From NCBI RefSeq assembly GCF_900070355.1, contig NZ_LN849456.1, forward strand, positions 372,001 to 436,000: a DNA stretch of 64,000 nucleotides, given 5' to 3'. Every line of letters begins with the position of its first letter. Positions within the stretch are counted from its first letter, which is position 1. Made by a program: the position numbers and the translations under genes. The notes below the pieces were generated by a model. It did no database searches. It worked only from the letters and a program-made list of their open reading frames with translations, and was not told the DNA's origin. This DNA is from Devriesea agamarum (lineage in GTDB: Bacteria > Actinomycetota > Actinomycetes > Actinomycetales > Dermabacteraceae). Positions 30,118 through 39,621 of this stretch are shown here, piece by piece.

Positions 30118-30123
30118 TAGACT
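30118..30123 (+). promoter_or_regulatory. -10 box of a leaderless ctaB promoter
   Basis: TAGACT ends six bases before GTG 30130; no Shine-Dalgarno is present. Confidence 0.45.
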
Positions 30124-30129
30124 GGCAAG

Positions 30130-31203
30130 GTGACCTCCCCGACTCGTCCCCTCCTCAATGACCGCGGCTACGGTCTGAGCTCGGGCGATTTCCGCGATGA
30201 CGCGGATCAGTCTGGCCGCACCACGGGTGCTGGACAGGCCAACGCTGAGCTCGACCATGATGCATCGCGGTGCGACACGCCCGGGGTGCCCTCCGCAGTT
30301 CGGACGCGCGGACGCTGGGCAACCTGGCGGTCCACTGCGCGTGCCTATGTGGCCTTGACCAAGCCTCGCATTATCGAGTTGCTTCTGATCACCACGATTC
30401 CGACCATGTTCTTAGCTGCCGGTGGATTCCCATCCTGGTGGCTCATCGCAGCCACGGTGATCGGAGGGTATCTGGCCGCCGGTGGTGCGAACGCCCTGAA
30501 CTGTTACTTGGACCGCGATATCGACGCGCGGATGAAACGAACTAAGAATCGTCCGATTGTTACCGGCGAAGTGGGGCCCCGAGCTGCCGTGGTGTTCGGC
30601 CTATCGCTGTCGGTGCTGTCGGCGATTTGGTTATGGGTTCTTGTCAACCCGGTGTCATCCCTGCTCGCGGTCGCGGCGATTTTGCTCTACGTGGTGTTTT
30701 ACACCATGGTGCTTAAGCGACGGACCAGCCAGAACATCGTGTGGGGAGGGGTGGCAGGATGCTTCCCCGTCCTCATCGGTTGGTCCTCAGTGACCGGCAC
30801 TGTGTCCTGGTCGGCTGTTTTCTTATTCCTGGTGATTTTCTTCTGGACTCCGCCGCACTATTGGCCGCTGGCAGAGAAATTCACGGAGGACTACCGGCGC
30901 GCCGGTGTGCCCATGCTTCCGGTGGTTGCCTCACGGCGCACTGTGTCCTTGCAGATGATCGGACACACGGTGGCGATGTTGCTAGCCAGCTTTGCCATTA
31001 TTCCGTTGGAGGGAACCGGCATTGTGTACGGGGTGGCCGCGGTCGGGTGCGGAGCCTGGTTCCTGGCACTGGTCATCCGTTATGCGGTCCGGGTGCATCG
31101 AGGGGTGACCGGTAAGGCGTTGAACCCAATGGGCGTTTTCCACGCCTCAATTACCTATCTGACCTTGCTGTTTGTAGCGCTCGCGATTGATCCGTTCGTC
31201 TGA
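30130..31203 (+). CDS. ctaB: Protoheme IX farnesyltransferase (heme O synthase)
   Basis: A 357-residue UbiA-family membrane prenyltransferase that attaches farnesyl to heme B to give heme O for cytochrome oxidases. The first aspartate motif is [19 protein letters not shown] (about residues 123-141) and the second region [13 protein letters not shown] follows near 255. Seven to nine hydrophobic segments follow a polar 60-residue N-terminal extension. It is divergent from tkt as in other actinobacteria. xerD begins five bases after the stop. Confidence 0.95.
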   Translation: MTSPTRPLLNDRGYGLSSGDFRDDADQSGRTTGAGQANAELDHDASRCDTPGVPSAVRTRGRWATWRSTARAYVALTKPRIIELLLITTIPTMFLAAGGFPSWWLIAATVIGGYLAAGGANALNCYLDRDIDARMKRTKNRPIVTGEVGPRAAVVFGLSLSVLSAIWLWVLVNPVSSLLAVAAILLYVVFYTMVLKRRTSQNIVWGGVAGCFPVLIGWSSVTGTVSWSAVFLFLVIFFWTPPHYWPLAEKFTEDYRRAGVPMLPVVASRRTVSLQMIGHTVAMLLASFAIIPLEGTGIVYGVAAVGCGAWFLALVIRYAVRVHRGVTGKALNPMGVFHASITYLTLLFVALAIDPFV

Positions 31204-31207
31204 GCCG

Positions 31208-32236
31208 ATGCCCACGGGAACAGATCTTCCCGCGGTGCTCAACCGGGTGATCGATCGTTATCTTGCCTACTTGCGGATAGAGCGAGGCCTCGCGGCCAAT
31301 ACGATCAGCGCGTATCGACGCGATCTCACACGGTATGTCCACTATCTCGTAGCCGCCTGTCCGGACCATGCCCCTGATGCGCTACTGGCCTCGGTCGATC
31401 CTCACACCGTGTCCGAATACATCGCGGTGCTACGCACGGGTGAGGATGGAGGAAAACCTCTCGGTGCGGCGTCCGCGGGTCGTGCCCTGGCCGCAATGAG
31501 AGGCCTGCATCGTTTTCTTGCCGATGAGGATGCTCCGTCGTTCGCTGTTCGTGCGGCCCCACCTAGGTCACACCTGGTTGGTCCGGGGGCTGCCACAGAT
31601 GACCCAACCCGGGATATTACTCCTCCTCGCAGACCCGACCGGTTACCTAAAGCACTCGGCGTTGACGAGGTATTGCGCCTGATGGAGACTGCGCACGGCG
31701 ATGCGCCTGGCTTGCTAGGCCCCGAGCGCGGAGTGCGAGATGCCGCCCTATTGGAGTTGCTGTATGGAACCGGCGCGCGGATCTCAGAGGCAGTGGGGCT
31801 GGATGTCGATGACATCGACTGTGAGCGGGCAGAAGTGCTGCTCACCGGCAAAGGTAATAAGCAGAGGATTGTTCCGGTTGGTCGGTACGCGCTGGAGGCA
31901 GTGTCGGCGTATTTGGTTCGGGGGCGACCGGCTCTCGCTAGGCGCGGCACCGGATCATCGGCGCTGTTTCTCGGTATTCGCGGGACGCGTCTGACCCGTC
32001 AGGCCGCATGGGCAGTGGTGCGCGAGATCGCTGAACGGACCGGGATCGCCGAGTCCTTTGGACCCCACACCCTGCGACACAGTTATGCGACCCATCTGGT
32101 GCAGGGCGGAGCAGATGTGCGGACGGTTCAAGAGCTCCTCGGGCACGCCTCGCTCACCACGACCCAGATGTACACCAGGGTCACGGTGGACTCACTGCGG
32201 GAATCGTGGGCGCTGGCCCATCCGCGTGCGCGCTGA
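31208..32236 (+). CDS. xerD: Tyrosine recombinase XerD
   Basis: A 342-residue tyrosine recombinase that, with XerC, resolves chromosome dimers at dif. The SAM-like core-binding domain covers residues ~12-105 and the catalytic domain carries Arg in [12 protein letters not shown], Lys in [21 protein letters not shown] (His and Arg), the His in [10 protein letters not shown] and the nucleophile Tyr in MYTRV. An upstream frame start at 31187 lies inside ctaB; ATG 31208 is preferred. A linker of about 35 residues between the domains is somewhat long. It precedes parA, the conserved actinobacterial order. Confidence 0.95.
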   Translation: MPTGTDLPAVLNRVIDRYLAYLRIERGLAANTISAYRRDLTRYVHYLVAACPDHAPDALLASVDPHTVSEYIAVLRTGEDGGKPLGAASAGRALAAMRGLHRFLADEDAPSFAVRAAPPRSHLVGPGAATDDPTRDITPPRRPDRLPKALGVDEVLRLMETAHGDAPGLLGPERGVRDAALLELLYGTGARISEAVGLDVDDIDCERAEVLLTGKGNKQRIVPVGRYALEAVSAYLVRGRPALARRGTGSSALFLGIRGTRLTRQAAWAVVREIAERTGIAESFGPHTLRHSYATHLVQGGADVRTVQELLGHASLTTTQMYTRVTVDSLRESWALAHPRAR

Positions 32237-32501
32237 GACGAAGGCGCGATTGAGGTGGTAGCTCGGGTGGTATATCCGGTTGTCGAACCATCCTTCATGG
32301 CTCGCGGGTCTCACGAGGATGCCGGAAAGAGCTGTGGGATGCTCAGTTCACCCCGTCCCGGACTACACTGAAAACACCTTCCCCGACGGGAGGTTTCTAA
32401 TGGTCCGGTGTCCAAGCATCACGCATTGCTCGTGACCGCAGGCCGCATCCTCAGTCGGGGGAACCGACCGTCCTACACGTGAGCAGGAAGTAACCGACGA
32501 C
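32237..32501. other. xerD-parA intergenic region with a candidate small ORF
   Basis: This 265-base gap contains GCTCGGGTGGTAT at 32261, resembling the 18-bp repeats near 16 kb. A TACACT hexamer near 32363 could start a leader. After GGGAGG a short frame ATG 32400 to TGA 32435 encodes MVRCPSITHCS, and an overlapping GTG frame starting near 32409 encodes about 24 residues ending GNRPSYT. Neither is supported beyond its ribosome-binding context. Confidence 0.35.
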
Positions 32502-33374
32502 GTGAGCCACGACAACAGGCAGACGCTGGATATTGATCTCGGCCCCACCGGTCGGCCCCGGCAGAGCTTTCCTGAGCCTCCTGCACTGACCTCCCACGGT
32601 CCTGCGCGGGTTATTTCGATGGTCAATCAAAAGGGTGGGGTTGGGAAAACAACCAGCACGATTAACCTCGGCGCTGCCCTGGCTGAGTACGGTCGGAAGG
32701 TCCTGCTAGTGGATCTGGACCCTCAGGGGGCACTTAGCGCGGGCATGGGAGTGAGCTCATACGATCTTGACGTCACTGTCTATAACCTCTTGCTTGAACC
32801 CGATCACGATATTCGGGACGTCATTCGTACCACTGACACGCCTGATCTGGACGTGTTGCCTGCCAACATCGATCTCTCAGCCGCCGAAGTGCAGCTGGTG
32901 AACGAGGTGGCACGCGAGATGTCTCTGGCGAGGGTTTTGCGGCCCATTTTGGATGATTACGACGTGGTTTTGATCGACTGCCAACCCTCGCTCGGGCTGC
33001 TCACAGTCAATGCACTGGCCGCAAGCCATGGCGTCATCATCCCCCTAGAGTGCGAGTTTTTTGCGCTGCGCGGGGTTGCGCTTTTGGTCGAGACCATCGA
33101 GAAAGTTCAAGATCGCATCAACCCGCGGCTCGAAATCGATGGAATCCTCGCCACCATGTTCGACGCTCGCACGCTGCACACCCGCGAGGTAGTGGCCAGA
33201 GTGGTGGAAGCCTTCCCCGATAAGGTTTTCCACACGGTGATCAATCGGACGGTGAAATTCCCGGACGCATCGGTTGCGGCAGAACCAATTACGAGCTTCG
33301 CGGCCACGCATTCCGGCGCGGAAGCCTATCGTTCCCTTGCCCGTGAACTAATTGCACGCGGCGGCGCTGCGTAA
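32502..33374 (+). CDS. ParA-family ATPase
   Basis: A 290-residue deviant Walker-type ATPase of the ParA/Soj family. The P-loop NQKGGVGKTTSTINLG lies at residues ~44-59, VLLVDLDPQG follows, then DYDVVLIDCQPSLGLLTVNAL. It corresponds by position to Mtb Rv1708, the second ParA-like protein encoded between xerD and scpA, whose role is not settled (it is not the oriC-linked ParA). The GTG start has AGGAAG upstream. Its stop overlaps the rluB start by one base (TAATG), so scpA and scpB, which usually follow, are missing here. Confidence 0.9.
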   Translation: MSHDNRQTLDIDLGPTGRPRQSFPEPPALTSHGPARVISMVNQKGGVGKTTSTINLGAALAEYGRKVLLVDLDPQGALSAGMGVSSYDLDVTVYNLLLEPDHDIRDVIRTTDTPDLDVLPANIDLSAAEVQLVNEVAREMSLARVLRPILDDYDVVLIDCQPSLGLLTVNALAASHGVIIPLECEFFALRGVALLVETIEKVQDRINPRLEIDGILATMFDARTLHTREVVARVVEAFPDKVFHTVINRTVKFPDASVAAEPITSFAATHSGAEAYRSLARELIARGGAA

Positions 33375-34213
33375 TGGTGAAGCAGAGGCGGCGCAGCGCA
33401 TTTACTCCACCGCGCACGGTGCGTTTACGCGACGGTGAAGGCTCAGTGCGTTCTACGCCCGAGCTTGAGACTATCCATGTTGATGGCGGTGAGCGTTTGC
33501 AGAAGATCCTCGCGCAGGCTGGTCTGGGATCTCGTCGCGCCTGCGAGGTTCTGATCGGCCAGGGCCGTGTGTGTGTCGATGGCGTGACTGTCACCGAACA
33601 GGGCATACGAGTGGATCCCCGAACCCAGGCCATTCATGTCGATGGTCGCCGGATTAGGGTGGGCGAGGACAAACTGACCTTAGTGCTGAACAAGCCCCGC
33701 CATGTGGTGACCTCCCTATCTGATCCAGAAGGGCGACGTGATCTCACCGAATTTATTGCCCAAGCTGGGCGGCGGTTAGTCCACGTGGGCCGTCTCGACT
33801 ATGAGACGGAAGGTTTACTGCTTTTGACCGATGACGGAGATCTAGCGCATCGCCTGACCCATCCGAGCTTTGAGGTCACAAAAACCTACGTCTGCGCCTT
33901 CCCCTGCCGCGGCACTTTTCCCCGCGGTCTACTCAAAGCCCTTCGCGACGGAGTGGACCTTGAAGATGGCCCGGCGAAAGCTGATCGGGCCCGGATGCTT
34001 GCCCACGACGGTCGTGAAGCGGTTGTTGAGCTCAGCCTGCACGAGGGACGCAACCGGATTGTCCGGCGCATGTTTGAATCCCAAGGCTTTACCCTGACCC
34101 GGCTAGTGCGCACCCGAATCGGACCGGTTTTACTCGGAGATCTGCGGTCGGGTCAGACTCGAAAACTCACGGACCAGGAGCTTGGGACTCTGTACGCCGA
34201 GGTCGGATTGTGA
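33374..34213 (+). CDS. rluB: Large-subunit rRNA pseudouridine synthase RluB-type
   Basis: A 279-residue RsuA/RluB-family pseudouridine synthase. An S4 RNA-binding domain occupies residues ~35-95 (LQKILAQAGLGSRRACE), and the catalytic domain carries the aspartate in VGRLDYETEGLLLLTDDG near residue 143, with HEGRNRIVRRMF at the C-terminal side. By family it modifies 23S rRNA near position 2605. ATG 33374 overlaps the parA stop, and its own stop overlaps tyrA (GTGA), forming a tightly coupled operon. Confidence 0.93.
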   Translation: MVKQRRRSAFTPPRTVRLRDGEGSVRSTPELETIHVDGGERLQKILAQAGLGSRRACEVLIGQGRVCVDGVTVTEQGIRVDPRTQAIHVDGRRIRVGEDKLTLVLNKPRHVVTSLSDPEGRRDLTEFIAQAGRRLVHVGRLDYETEGLLLLTDDGDLAHRLTHPSFEVTKTYVCAFPCRGTFPRGLLKALRDGVDLEDGPAKADRARMLAHDGREAVVELSLHEGRNRIVRRMFESQGFTLTRLVRTRIGPVLLGDLRSGQTRKLTDQELGTLYAEVGL

Positions 34214-35358
34214 CTGGTGCCCGTGGGCCCGACCCGACGGGTGAGGGCTCATCCACGTTGATCAAAGGTCCAGTACGTCTCATCGGAACCGGCCTGATCG
34301 GCGGCTCACTGGGCCTGGCCTTACGGCGACAGGGAATAGACGTCCATATCGAAGATATTTCGCCGGGGACAGCAGCTCTCGCCGTGGACATGGGAGTCGG
34401 CCGGATCATCGAGGCTGGTGAGGGTCATCCGCAGCTCGTGCTGGTGGCGGCTCCTCCCGACGTGGCGGGCCGTATTGTCGCCCGAGCCCTCGATGAGTAT
34501 CCCTCCGCAGTGATTGCCGATGTGGCGAGTGTGAAGGGGCACGTGCTTGCAGAAGTTACAACGCTCGCAGCACCGAAGAATCTTTCGCGGTATGTTGGCG
34601 CCCACCCGATGGCAGGCAGAGAAGTGACCGGGGTCATGGCAGCTCGGGCTGACCTGTTCGGAGGTCGCCCGTTCGTGATTACACCCCACGCTGGGAGCGA
34701 CCCAGCTGCGGTGCGCACGCTGACCTCACTGGCCGTTGACCTCGGCGCATTTCCCGTCGAGATGGACGCGGCGTTGCACGACGAAGCGGTTGCTTACGTC
34801 TCCCACGTTCCGCAACTCGTGGCGAGCCTGCTGGCGACACGTCTACTCGATGCTCCTGACCGAGCTTTGGACCTTGCGGGACAGGGGCTGCGTGACACCA
34901 CCCGGATTGCTGCCTCGGACCCGCGCCTATGGGTTGAGATCCTGACCGGAAACACGCAGGCGCTGAAGCCGGTTCTGTCTGGGCTGCGGGATGACCTCAA
35001 TACGGTGCTGGATGCTTTGGAAGGCCGTGGGCAGCTGCGCAGAAGCATTGCTGAGACCATTGCTAACGGAAACCGCGGCGTCGCCCGGATTCCAGGGAAG
35101 CATGGCGGGCGAGCCGATGCCTTTGCGGAACTGACCGTGATTGTGCCCGACCGCGCCGGAAAACTAGCGGGTTTGCTCGCAGATATCGGGGATGCGGGTA
35201 TTAACCTAGAGGATCTCAGACTGGAACATTCTGTGGGGCAGGACGTCGGTTTAGCCCATGTCTCGGTTCAGCCCAGCGACCGCACAAGCCTTGAACGCAC
35301 CCTCACCGCCGGTGGGTGGAAAATTGCGTCGACGGAAGACGGTGACGGTGCCCGGTAG
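34210..35358 (+). CDS. tyrA: Prephenate dehydrogenase with ACT domain
   Basis: A 382-residue enzyme converting prephenate to 4-hydroxyphenylpyruvate for tyrosine synthesis. The Rossmann motif IGTGLIGGSLGLALR is at residues ~25-39; DVASVKG, GAHPMAGRE and the substrate region DEAVAYVSHVPQLVAS follow. Residues ~305-375 form an ACT domain (LTVIVPDRAGKLAGLLADIG), the usual site of feedback binding by an amino acid. Its GTG overlaps the rluB stop. Its position between rluB and cmk is seen in Micrococcales. Confidence 0.93.
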   Translation: MTGARGPDPTGEGSSTLIKGPVRLIGTGLIGGSLGLALRRQGIDVHIEDISPGTAALAVDMGVGRIIEAGEGHPQLVLVAAPPDVAGRIVARALDEYPSAVIADVASVKGHVLAEVTTLAAPKNLSRYVGAHPMAGREVTGVMAARADLFGGRPFVITPHAGSDPAAVRTLTSLAVDLGAFPVEMDAALHDEAVAYVSHVPQLVASLLATRLLDAPDRALDLAGQGLRDTTRIAASDPRLWVEILTGNTQALKPVLSGLRDDLNTVLDALEGRGQLRRSIAETIANGNRGVARIPGKHGGRADAFAELTVIVPDRAGKLAGLLADIGDAGINLEDLRLEHSVGQDVGLAHVSVQPSDRTSLERTLTAGGWKIASTEDGDGAR

Positions 35359-35361
35359 ACT
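35356..35361 (+). promoter_or_regulatory. -10 box before cmk-der
   Basis: TAGACT overlaps the end of tyrA and ends six bases before an in-frame GTG at 35368. A transcript starting there could be read leaderless from GTG 35368 or from ATG 35395 with GGAGG. Confidence 0.4.
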
Positions 35362-35394
35362 TTCTCGGTGCAACCGGCCCAATCGGAGGAATAC

Positions 35395-37512
35395 ATGATT
35401 GCCCATCGCCCGCTCATCGTCGCGATTGACGGACCATCTGGTTCGGGCAAGTCCACCGTCTCGCGCCGGGTAGCTGACCATCTCGACGGAGGTTATCTCG
35501 ATACCGGTGCAATGTATCGCGCTGCCACCTGGTCGTGTCTGCAGCTGGGGGTTGACCTTAACGACCAGGCTGCTGTGGCCGAAACAGTTGCGCGCCTAGA
35601 CTTTTCGCTCAGCACCGACCCATCCGATCCCCGCCTCGTGGTGGATGGACAGGCGTTGGACAGTGAACTGCGTACGGAGGACATCACCCGGGTGGTTAGC
35701 ACTGTCGCCACGAACATTGAGGTTCGGGCGATTATGCAGCGCATGCAGCGAGCCTTGATTGAGCGGACTGCTCGAAGTCGAGGGGCCTGTGTGGCCGAGG
35801 GGCGAGACATCACCACGGTGGTAGCTCCGGACGCCGATGTGCGGATTTTGTTGACCGCGAGTGACGAAGCGAGGATGGCACGCCGGGCACGCCAACTAAA
35901 TTTGGACGGGGCCGATACCGATCCGTCGGTCACCGAACGCATGCAGGACCAGGTGCTGCGCAGAGACCGCGATGACGCCACCGTGTCCCAATTTCTTACC
36001 GCCGCAGACGGCGTGATGACCATTGATACTTCAGATCTCGATATTGATCAGGTCGTATCAGTTGTGCTCGATGAGGTTGAGGCTGCTCGGCGCGAGAATG
36101 CCCTACGCGAGGGGCTGGGGGACTATGACCTCGATGAGGATGATCTCGCACTGCTCGACAATTCGCAGTTCGATGACTTATCTGAGGACACACCCCGGAC
36201 GTTGCCGGTGCTCGCCGTGGTGGGCCGCCCCAATGTTGGCAAATCAACGCTGGTGAACCGGATTCTTGGCCGGCGTGAAGCGGTGGTAGAAGACGTTCCC
36301 GGTGTGACCCGCGACCGAGTTTTCTACCCTGCTGAATGGTCAGGTCGCGACTTTTTACTGGTGGATACCGGGGGATGGGAAGGCAAAGTTCAGGGCATCG
36401 CCTATCGGATTGCTGAGCAGGCTGAAGCCGCTGTTGAGCTCGCCGACGCGGTGCTCTTTGTCGTCGATGCCAATGTCGGCATGACCACGACCGATGAACA
36501 ACTGGTGAAGGTTCTGCGGCGCAGTGGACGCCCGGTCATCTTGGCAGCAAACAAAGTCGATGACGAGCGCGGCGAGATCGAAGCTGCGGCGCTGTGGAAC
36601 CTTGGACTTGGCCAGCCGTATCCGGTCTCCGCGTTACATGGGCGAGGCTCAGGCGATCTGCTCGACGCCGTGCTGGATGCGTTGCCGCAAGAGGGTAGGG
36701 GATTGGCGCCCCAAAGTGGTCCCCGGCGAGTAGCGTTGGTGGGACGTCCGAACGTCGGTAAGTCGTCACTGCTGAATCAGCTTGCGGGCACTAACCGCGT
36801 GGTGGTTGATGATGTTGCGGGCACGACCCGGGATCCCGTGGACGAACTCATTGAATTGGGTGGGCGCACCTGGACTTTTGTGGATACCGCGGGCATTCGC
36901 CGGCGGGTGGCGCAGAGCCGCGGCGCAGATTTTTACGCCTCTCTGCGGACGCAGTCAGCGTTGGAAAAGGCTGAGGTAGCGATTGTTCTGCTCGAGGCTA
37001 GCGAGACGATTTCCACCCAAGACCTCAAGATCATCGATATGGTGCTTGAATCCGGGCGTGCGCTGGTGATTGCCTTCAATAAATGGGATTTGATCGATGA
37101 AGAGCGACGGCATCAATTAGAGCGCGAGATTGAAAAAGATCTGGCGCATGTGAGCTGGGCTCCTCGGGTGAATCTCTCGGCTCGCACCGGTCGCCACACA
37201 GAGAAGCTGGTTCCGGCTCTGGATCGGGCGTTGGCCTCGTGGGACACTCGGGTTCCGACTGCTCGGTTGAACGCATTTCTGGGAACGTTGGTTGCTGCTC
37301 ATCCTCATCCGTTGCGCGGTGGCAAGCAGTCCCGGATCCTTTTTGCCACCCAGGCTCGCACCCGGCCGCCGAGGTTTGTCATTTTCGCTAGCGGGTTCCT
37401 CGAGCACGGTTACCGTCGCTTTATTGAGCGCCGTCTGCGCGAAGACTTCGAGTTCACGGGGACTCCGCTCGAGATTGGTGTGCGAGTTCGGGAAAAGCGT
37501 AAGCTTCGCTGA
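35395..37512 (+). CDS. Bifunctional cytidylate kinase / ribosome-assembly GTPase Der
   Basis: A 705-residue fusion. Residues ~1-225 are cytidylate kinase (P-loop [31 protein letters not shown], and [17 protein letters not shown]), phosphorylating CMP. Residues ~265-705 are Der/EngA, with two GTPase domains ([12 protein letters not shown] with ANKVD, then [12 protein letters not shown] with FNKWD) and a KH-like C-terminal domain; Der matures the 50S subunit. cmk and der are neighbours in other actinobacteria, and this joined form is known from some of them. ATG 35395 has GGAGG; GTG 35368 is an alternative start six bases after a -10 box, adding nine residues. Confidence 0.95.
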   Translation: MIAHRPLIVAIDGPSGSGKSTVSRRVADHLDGGYLDTGAMYRAATWSCLQLGVDLNDQAAVAETVARLDFSLSTDPSDPRLVVDGQALDSELRTEDITRVVSTVATNIEVRAIMQRMQRALIERTARSRGACVAEGRDITTVVAPDADVRILLTASDEARMARRARQLNLDGADTDPSVTERMQDQVLRRDRDDATVSQFLTAADGVMTIDTSDLDIDQVVSVVLDEVEAARRENALREGLGDYDLDEDDLALLDNSQFDDLSEDTPRTLPVLAVVGRPNVGKSTLVNRILGRREAVVEDVPGVTRDRVFYPAEWSGRDFLLVDTGGWEGKVQGIAYRIAEQAEAAVELADAVLFVVDANVGMTTTDEQLVKVLRRSGRPVILAANKVDDERGEIEAAALWNLGLGQPYPVSALHGRGSGDLLDAVLDALPQEGRGLAPQSGPRRVALVGRPNVGKSSLLNQLAGTNRVVVDDVAGTTRDPVDELIELGGRTWTFVDTAGIRRRVAQSRGADFYASLRTQSALEKAEVAIVLLEASETISTQDLKIIDMVLESGRALVIAFNKWDLIDEERRHQLEREIEKDLAHVSWAPRVNLSARTGRHTEKLVPALDRALASWDTRVPTARLNAFLGTLVAAHPHPLRGGKQSRILFATQARTRPPRFVIFASGFLEHGYRRFIERRLREDFEFTGTPLEIGVRVREKRKLR

Positions 37513-37518
37513 TTCTGT

Positions 37519-37578
37519 ATCAATGTTGGCCGCATCAATGTTGGCCGCATCAATGTTGGCCGCATCAATGTTGGCCCC
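37519..37578. repeat. Four 15-bp tandem repeats just after cmk-der
   Basis: Four copies of ATCAATGTTGGCCGC, the last with one change, begin six bases after the Der stop codon. The unit is a multiple of three and stays in the Der frame (encoding INVGR), with the next stop at 37582-37584. Confidence 0.9.
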
Positions 37579-37713
37579 TCTTGATGTGGGCTGAGTGCCA
37601 TGGCTTTTGCGCTTTTACGTTGGCTGTGCCTTGAACCGGGTTCGACCCGAGGTGGGTGGACGGTTCTGCGGGTTGCGCTTCGCGGCTGACTGTAGGTGGC
37701 GAATGATAGTCCG

Positions 37714-37719
37714 TAGAAT
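37714..37719 (+). promoter_or_regulatory. -10 box of a leaderless TM2-gene promoter
   Basis: TAGAAT ends six bases before ATG 37726, with no Shine-Dalgarno sequence. Confidence 0.5.
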
Positions 37720-37725
37720 AGCTCT

Positions 37726-38673
37726 ATGAGCAACCCGTATGAGTCTATGCGCCCGGATCGACCGTCTTCAGATGAGAATGCTCAGGGCTCTCCTTATGTT
37801 GACCCATCAGTTCAGGAATCCCCTGACCAGGTCGTTCAGCCGCCCGAACCGGCAGCTGAGGCAGCCTCCGACGCGCCAACTCAGGCAGTGCCCGGGCCGG
37901 TAACTGAGGCAACGCCCGAACGGGCAGTGCCGGGGGCTTCAGAGCAGCTACGTCCGGCAACGCCGGAGCACCCGGTGAGCTTTGACCCCTACAGTCAACC
38001 TGGCAGTGACCACTCCACTGCGGTAAGTGCCGTCCCTAACGGATCACCCACTCAGCCCAGTGACGCCGCTAACCAGCCAAGCGGTTCGACGGCTCTGCCC
38101 GGTCATACTTCTGCTCAGTACGGCACTCCTGCCGCTCAGCCTGCTCCCGGAACCACTCAGCCCGGTGGGGCGATGCTGGGCTCGGATTCAACGGGATGGA
38201 CCGCACCTGCTCAGTCGTGGCCCCAAGGCGCACCGAATGGGTCCTACACGAACACCCACCAAGACCCGTATCAGGGATACCAGGGCCAGGCTTATCAGAG
38301 TCAGACATATCAGGGGCAGGGGTACCAAAGCCAGGCCTATCAAGGTCAAGGATATCCAGGACAGGGATATCAGGGGCAGCCCGGATATAACAACGGTGCT
38401 CCCGGACAACCTCCTGCCGGGGCATATCCTGCGCAGCAGGGACCGAGCCGCATCCTGTGCGGTCTGCTCGCAATTCTTATCGGCTCACTAGGCATCCACC
38501 GATTCATCATGGGGTACACCGGGCTCGGTGTTCTCATGCTGCTGCTATCGGTGCTGAGCTGTGGCATCCTCGCCCCGTTAGTGTGGATATGGGCTTTGAT
38601 CGAGGGCATTTTGATCCTGACGAAGAGTGAGTCGTTCGTCAATGACGCGCACGGACGTCCGCTTACTGATTGA
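37726..38673 (+). CDS. TM2-domain membrane protein with Gln/Gly/Tyr repeats
   Basis: A 315-residue protein of unknown function. Residues 1-180 are low-complexity, rich in Pro, Ser, Ala and Gln. Residues ~181-220 are short repeats of the form YQGQ(A/G)YQSQ. Residues ~241-300 are a TM2 domain: SRILCGLLAILIGSLGIHRF, then a second helix GVLMLLLSVLSCGILAPLVWIW (in part), with the conserved G-x-x-x-x-H-R-F junction. A short polar tail follows. Proteins of this plan are common in actinobacteria and of unestablished role; the long repeat region probably lies on one membrane face as a flexible arm. It has its own promoter. Confidence 0.85.
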   Translation: MSNPYESMRPDRPSSDENAQGSPYVDPSVQESPDQVVQPPEPAAEAASDAPTQAVPGPVTEATPERAVPGASEQLRPATPEHPVSFDPYSQPGSDHSTAVSAVPNGSPTQPSDAANQPSGSTALPGHTSAQYGTPAAQPAPGTTQPGGAMLGSDSTGWTAPAQSWPQGAPNGSYTNTHQDPYQGYQGQAYQSQTYQGQGYQSQAYQGQGYPGQGYQGQPGYNNGAPGQPPAGAYPAQQGPSRILCGLLAILIGSLGIHRFIMGYTGLGVLMLLLSVLSCGILAPLVWIWALIEGILILTKSESFVNDAHGRPLTD

Positions 38674-38844
38674 TCCCGAAAGCCGCACCTCAATTCCACG
38701 AAGAGCTTATGTATCGCGGTCAATCGGCCTCGTTTATATACCGGCCAGGGTGATCGATAGCCATCGAGGGTGTTCTCATGTCGCCTCGCCACACATGGTT
38801 CCTGTGCGATAAACGCGATTGACCCCGGGCCGGATACTGATCAC

Positions 38845-38850
38845 TACACT
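38845..38850 (+). promoter_or_regulatory. -10 box of the NUDIX gene
   Basis: TACACT ends seven bases before ATG 38858. A TTGACC hexamer at 38819 could be the -35 box, although its 20-base spacer is long. Confidence 0.4.
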
Positions 38851-38857
38851 GATCCTT

Positions 38858-39325
38858 ATGGCTACCCCTGACTTCGTGCTTTCCCTGCGAGAGAAAATCG
38901 GTCATGCGCCACTGTGGTTGTCTGGAGTGACGGCGATCGTCCTCAAAGACGACCAGGTTCTGTGCGTGCGTCGATCCGATAATCATCAATGGACGCCGGT
39001 CACTGGAATTATCGACCCCGGTGAAGAACCAGCCCGTGCGGCGGCACGGGAAGTTCTTGAAGAAACTGCCGTCGTCGCACGAGCAGAACGATTGCTATCT
39101 GTCCAAACCGTCGGGCCGGTAACATATGACAATGGTGACGTGACGGAATATCTGGATTTATGTTTTGGGATGCGTTACATCTCGGGTGATCCTCATCCCG
39201 CTGATGGCGAAAACATAGACGCCCAGTTCTTCCCGCTATCAGCCCTCCCGGAGATGAATGAGCGCTTCCGCTATGCCGTGAAGCAGGCTGTAGACGGCGG
39301 TCAGGACACTCAATTCATCGCTTAG
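38858..39325 (+). CDS. NUDIX hydrolase
   Basis: A 155-residue NUDIX hydrolase. The Nudix box is intact from Gly in GIIDPGEEPARAAAREVLEETAV (cited in part; G-x5-E-x7-REVLEE), which binds Mg and cleaves nucleoside diphosphates linked to other groups. The substrate is not predictable; TPVTGIIDPGE resembles the MutT-like/ADP-ribose group. The upstream frame to 38819 is passed over because ATG 38858 follows a -10 box at leaderless distance. It stands alone. Confidence 0.9.
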   Translation: MATPDFVLSLREKIGHAPLWLSGVTAIVLKDDQVLCVRRSDNHQWTPVTGIIDPGEEPARAAAREVLEETAVVARAERLLSVQTVGPVTYDNGDVTEYLDLCFGMRYISGDPHPADGENIDAQFFPLSALPEMNERFRYAVKQAVDGGQDTQFIA

Positions 39326-39621
39326 CACCGAGTATGCACGTCTGCCATTGCTGTGGCATCAAAGATGGTATTTAACGGTTGAAACTCGTCTCGGCTGGGC
39401 GATGAATGGTCACGGCAAACTACTCGGCAAGAGCTTCGTGGCGTCATGGATGGTTGATCATCTATGTGGCATGGCGTGCATCTATGTAGCAGGGCATATC
39501 TTTAACCCGCTATCGGGTAGCCGCGAGATGGCGGCTATTGTGCGCCACTGCTGATTTAAGGCATCGTCGGCACCCTCGGTGGACCCACAAAGATGTATGC
39601 TGGTGAGCCACATCACTCGCC
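39326..39621. other. Intergenic region before the sugar ABC operon
   Basis: No gene is supported in these 296 bases. The word CATCTATGT occurs twice 22 bases apart near 39459 and 39480, and a small ACCCG/CGGGT hairpin lies near 39510. TATGCT at 39596-39601 is a candidate -10 box for the following operon. Confidence 0.45.

Noticed and set aside
32502-33374. ParA as part of the chromosomal parABS partition system
   Set aside because: No parB or parS-like site is adjacent, and its neighbours (xerD, rluB) match the second, non-oriC ParA-like gene.
37519-37578. Tandem repeats after cmk-der as a CRISPR array
   Set aside because: Units are contiguous without spacers and only 15 bases long.
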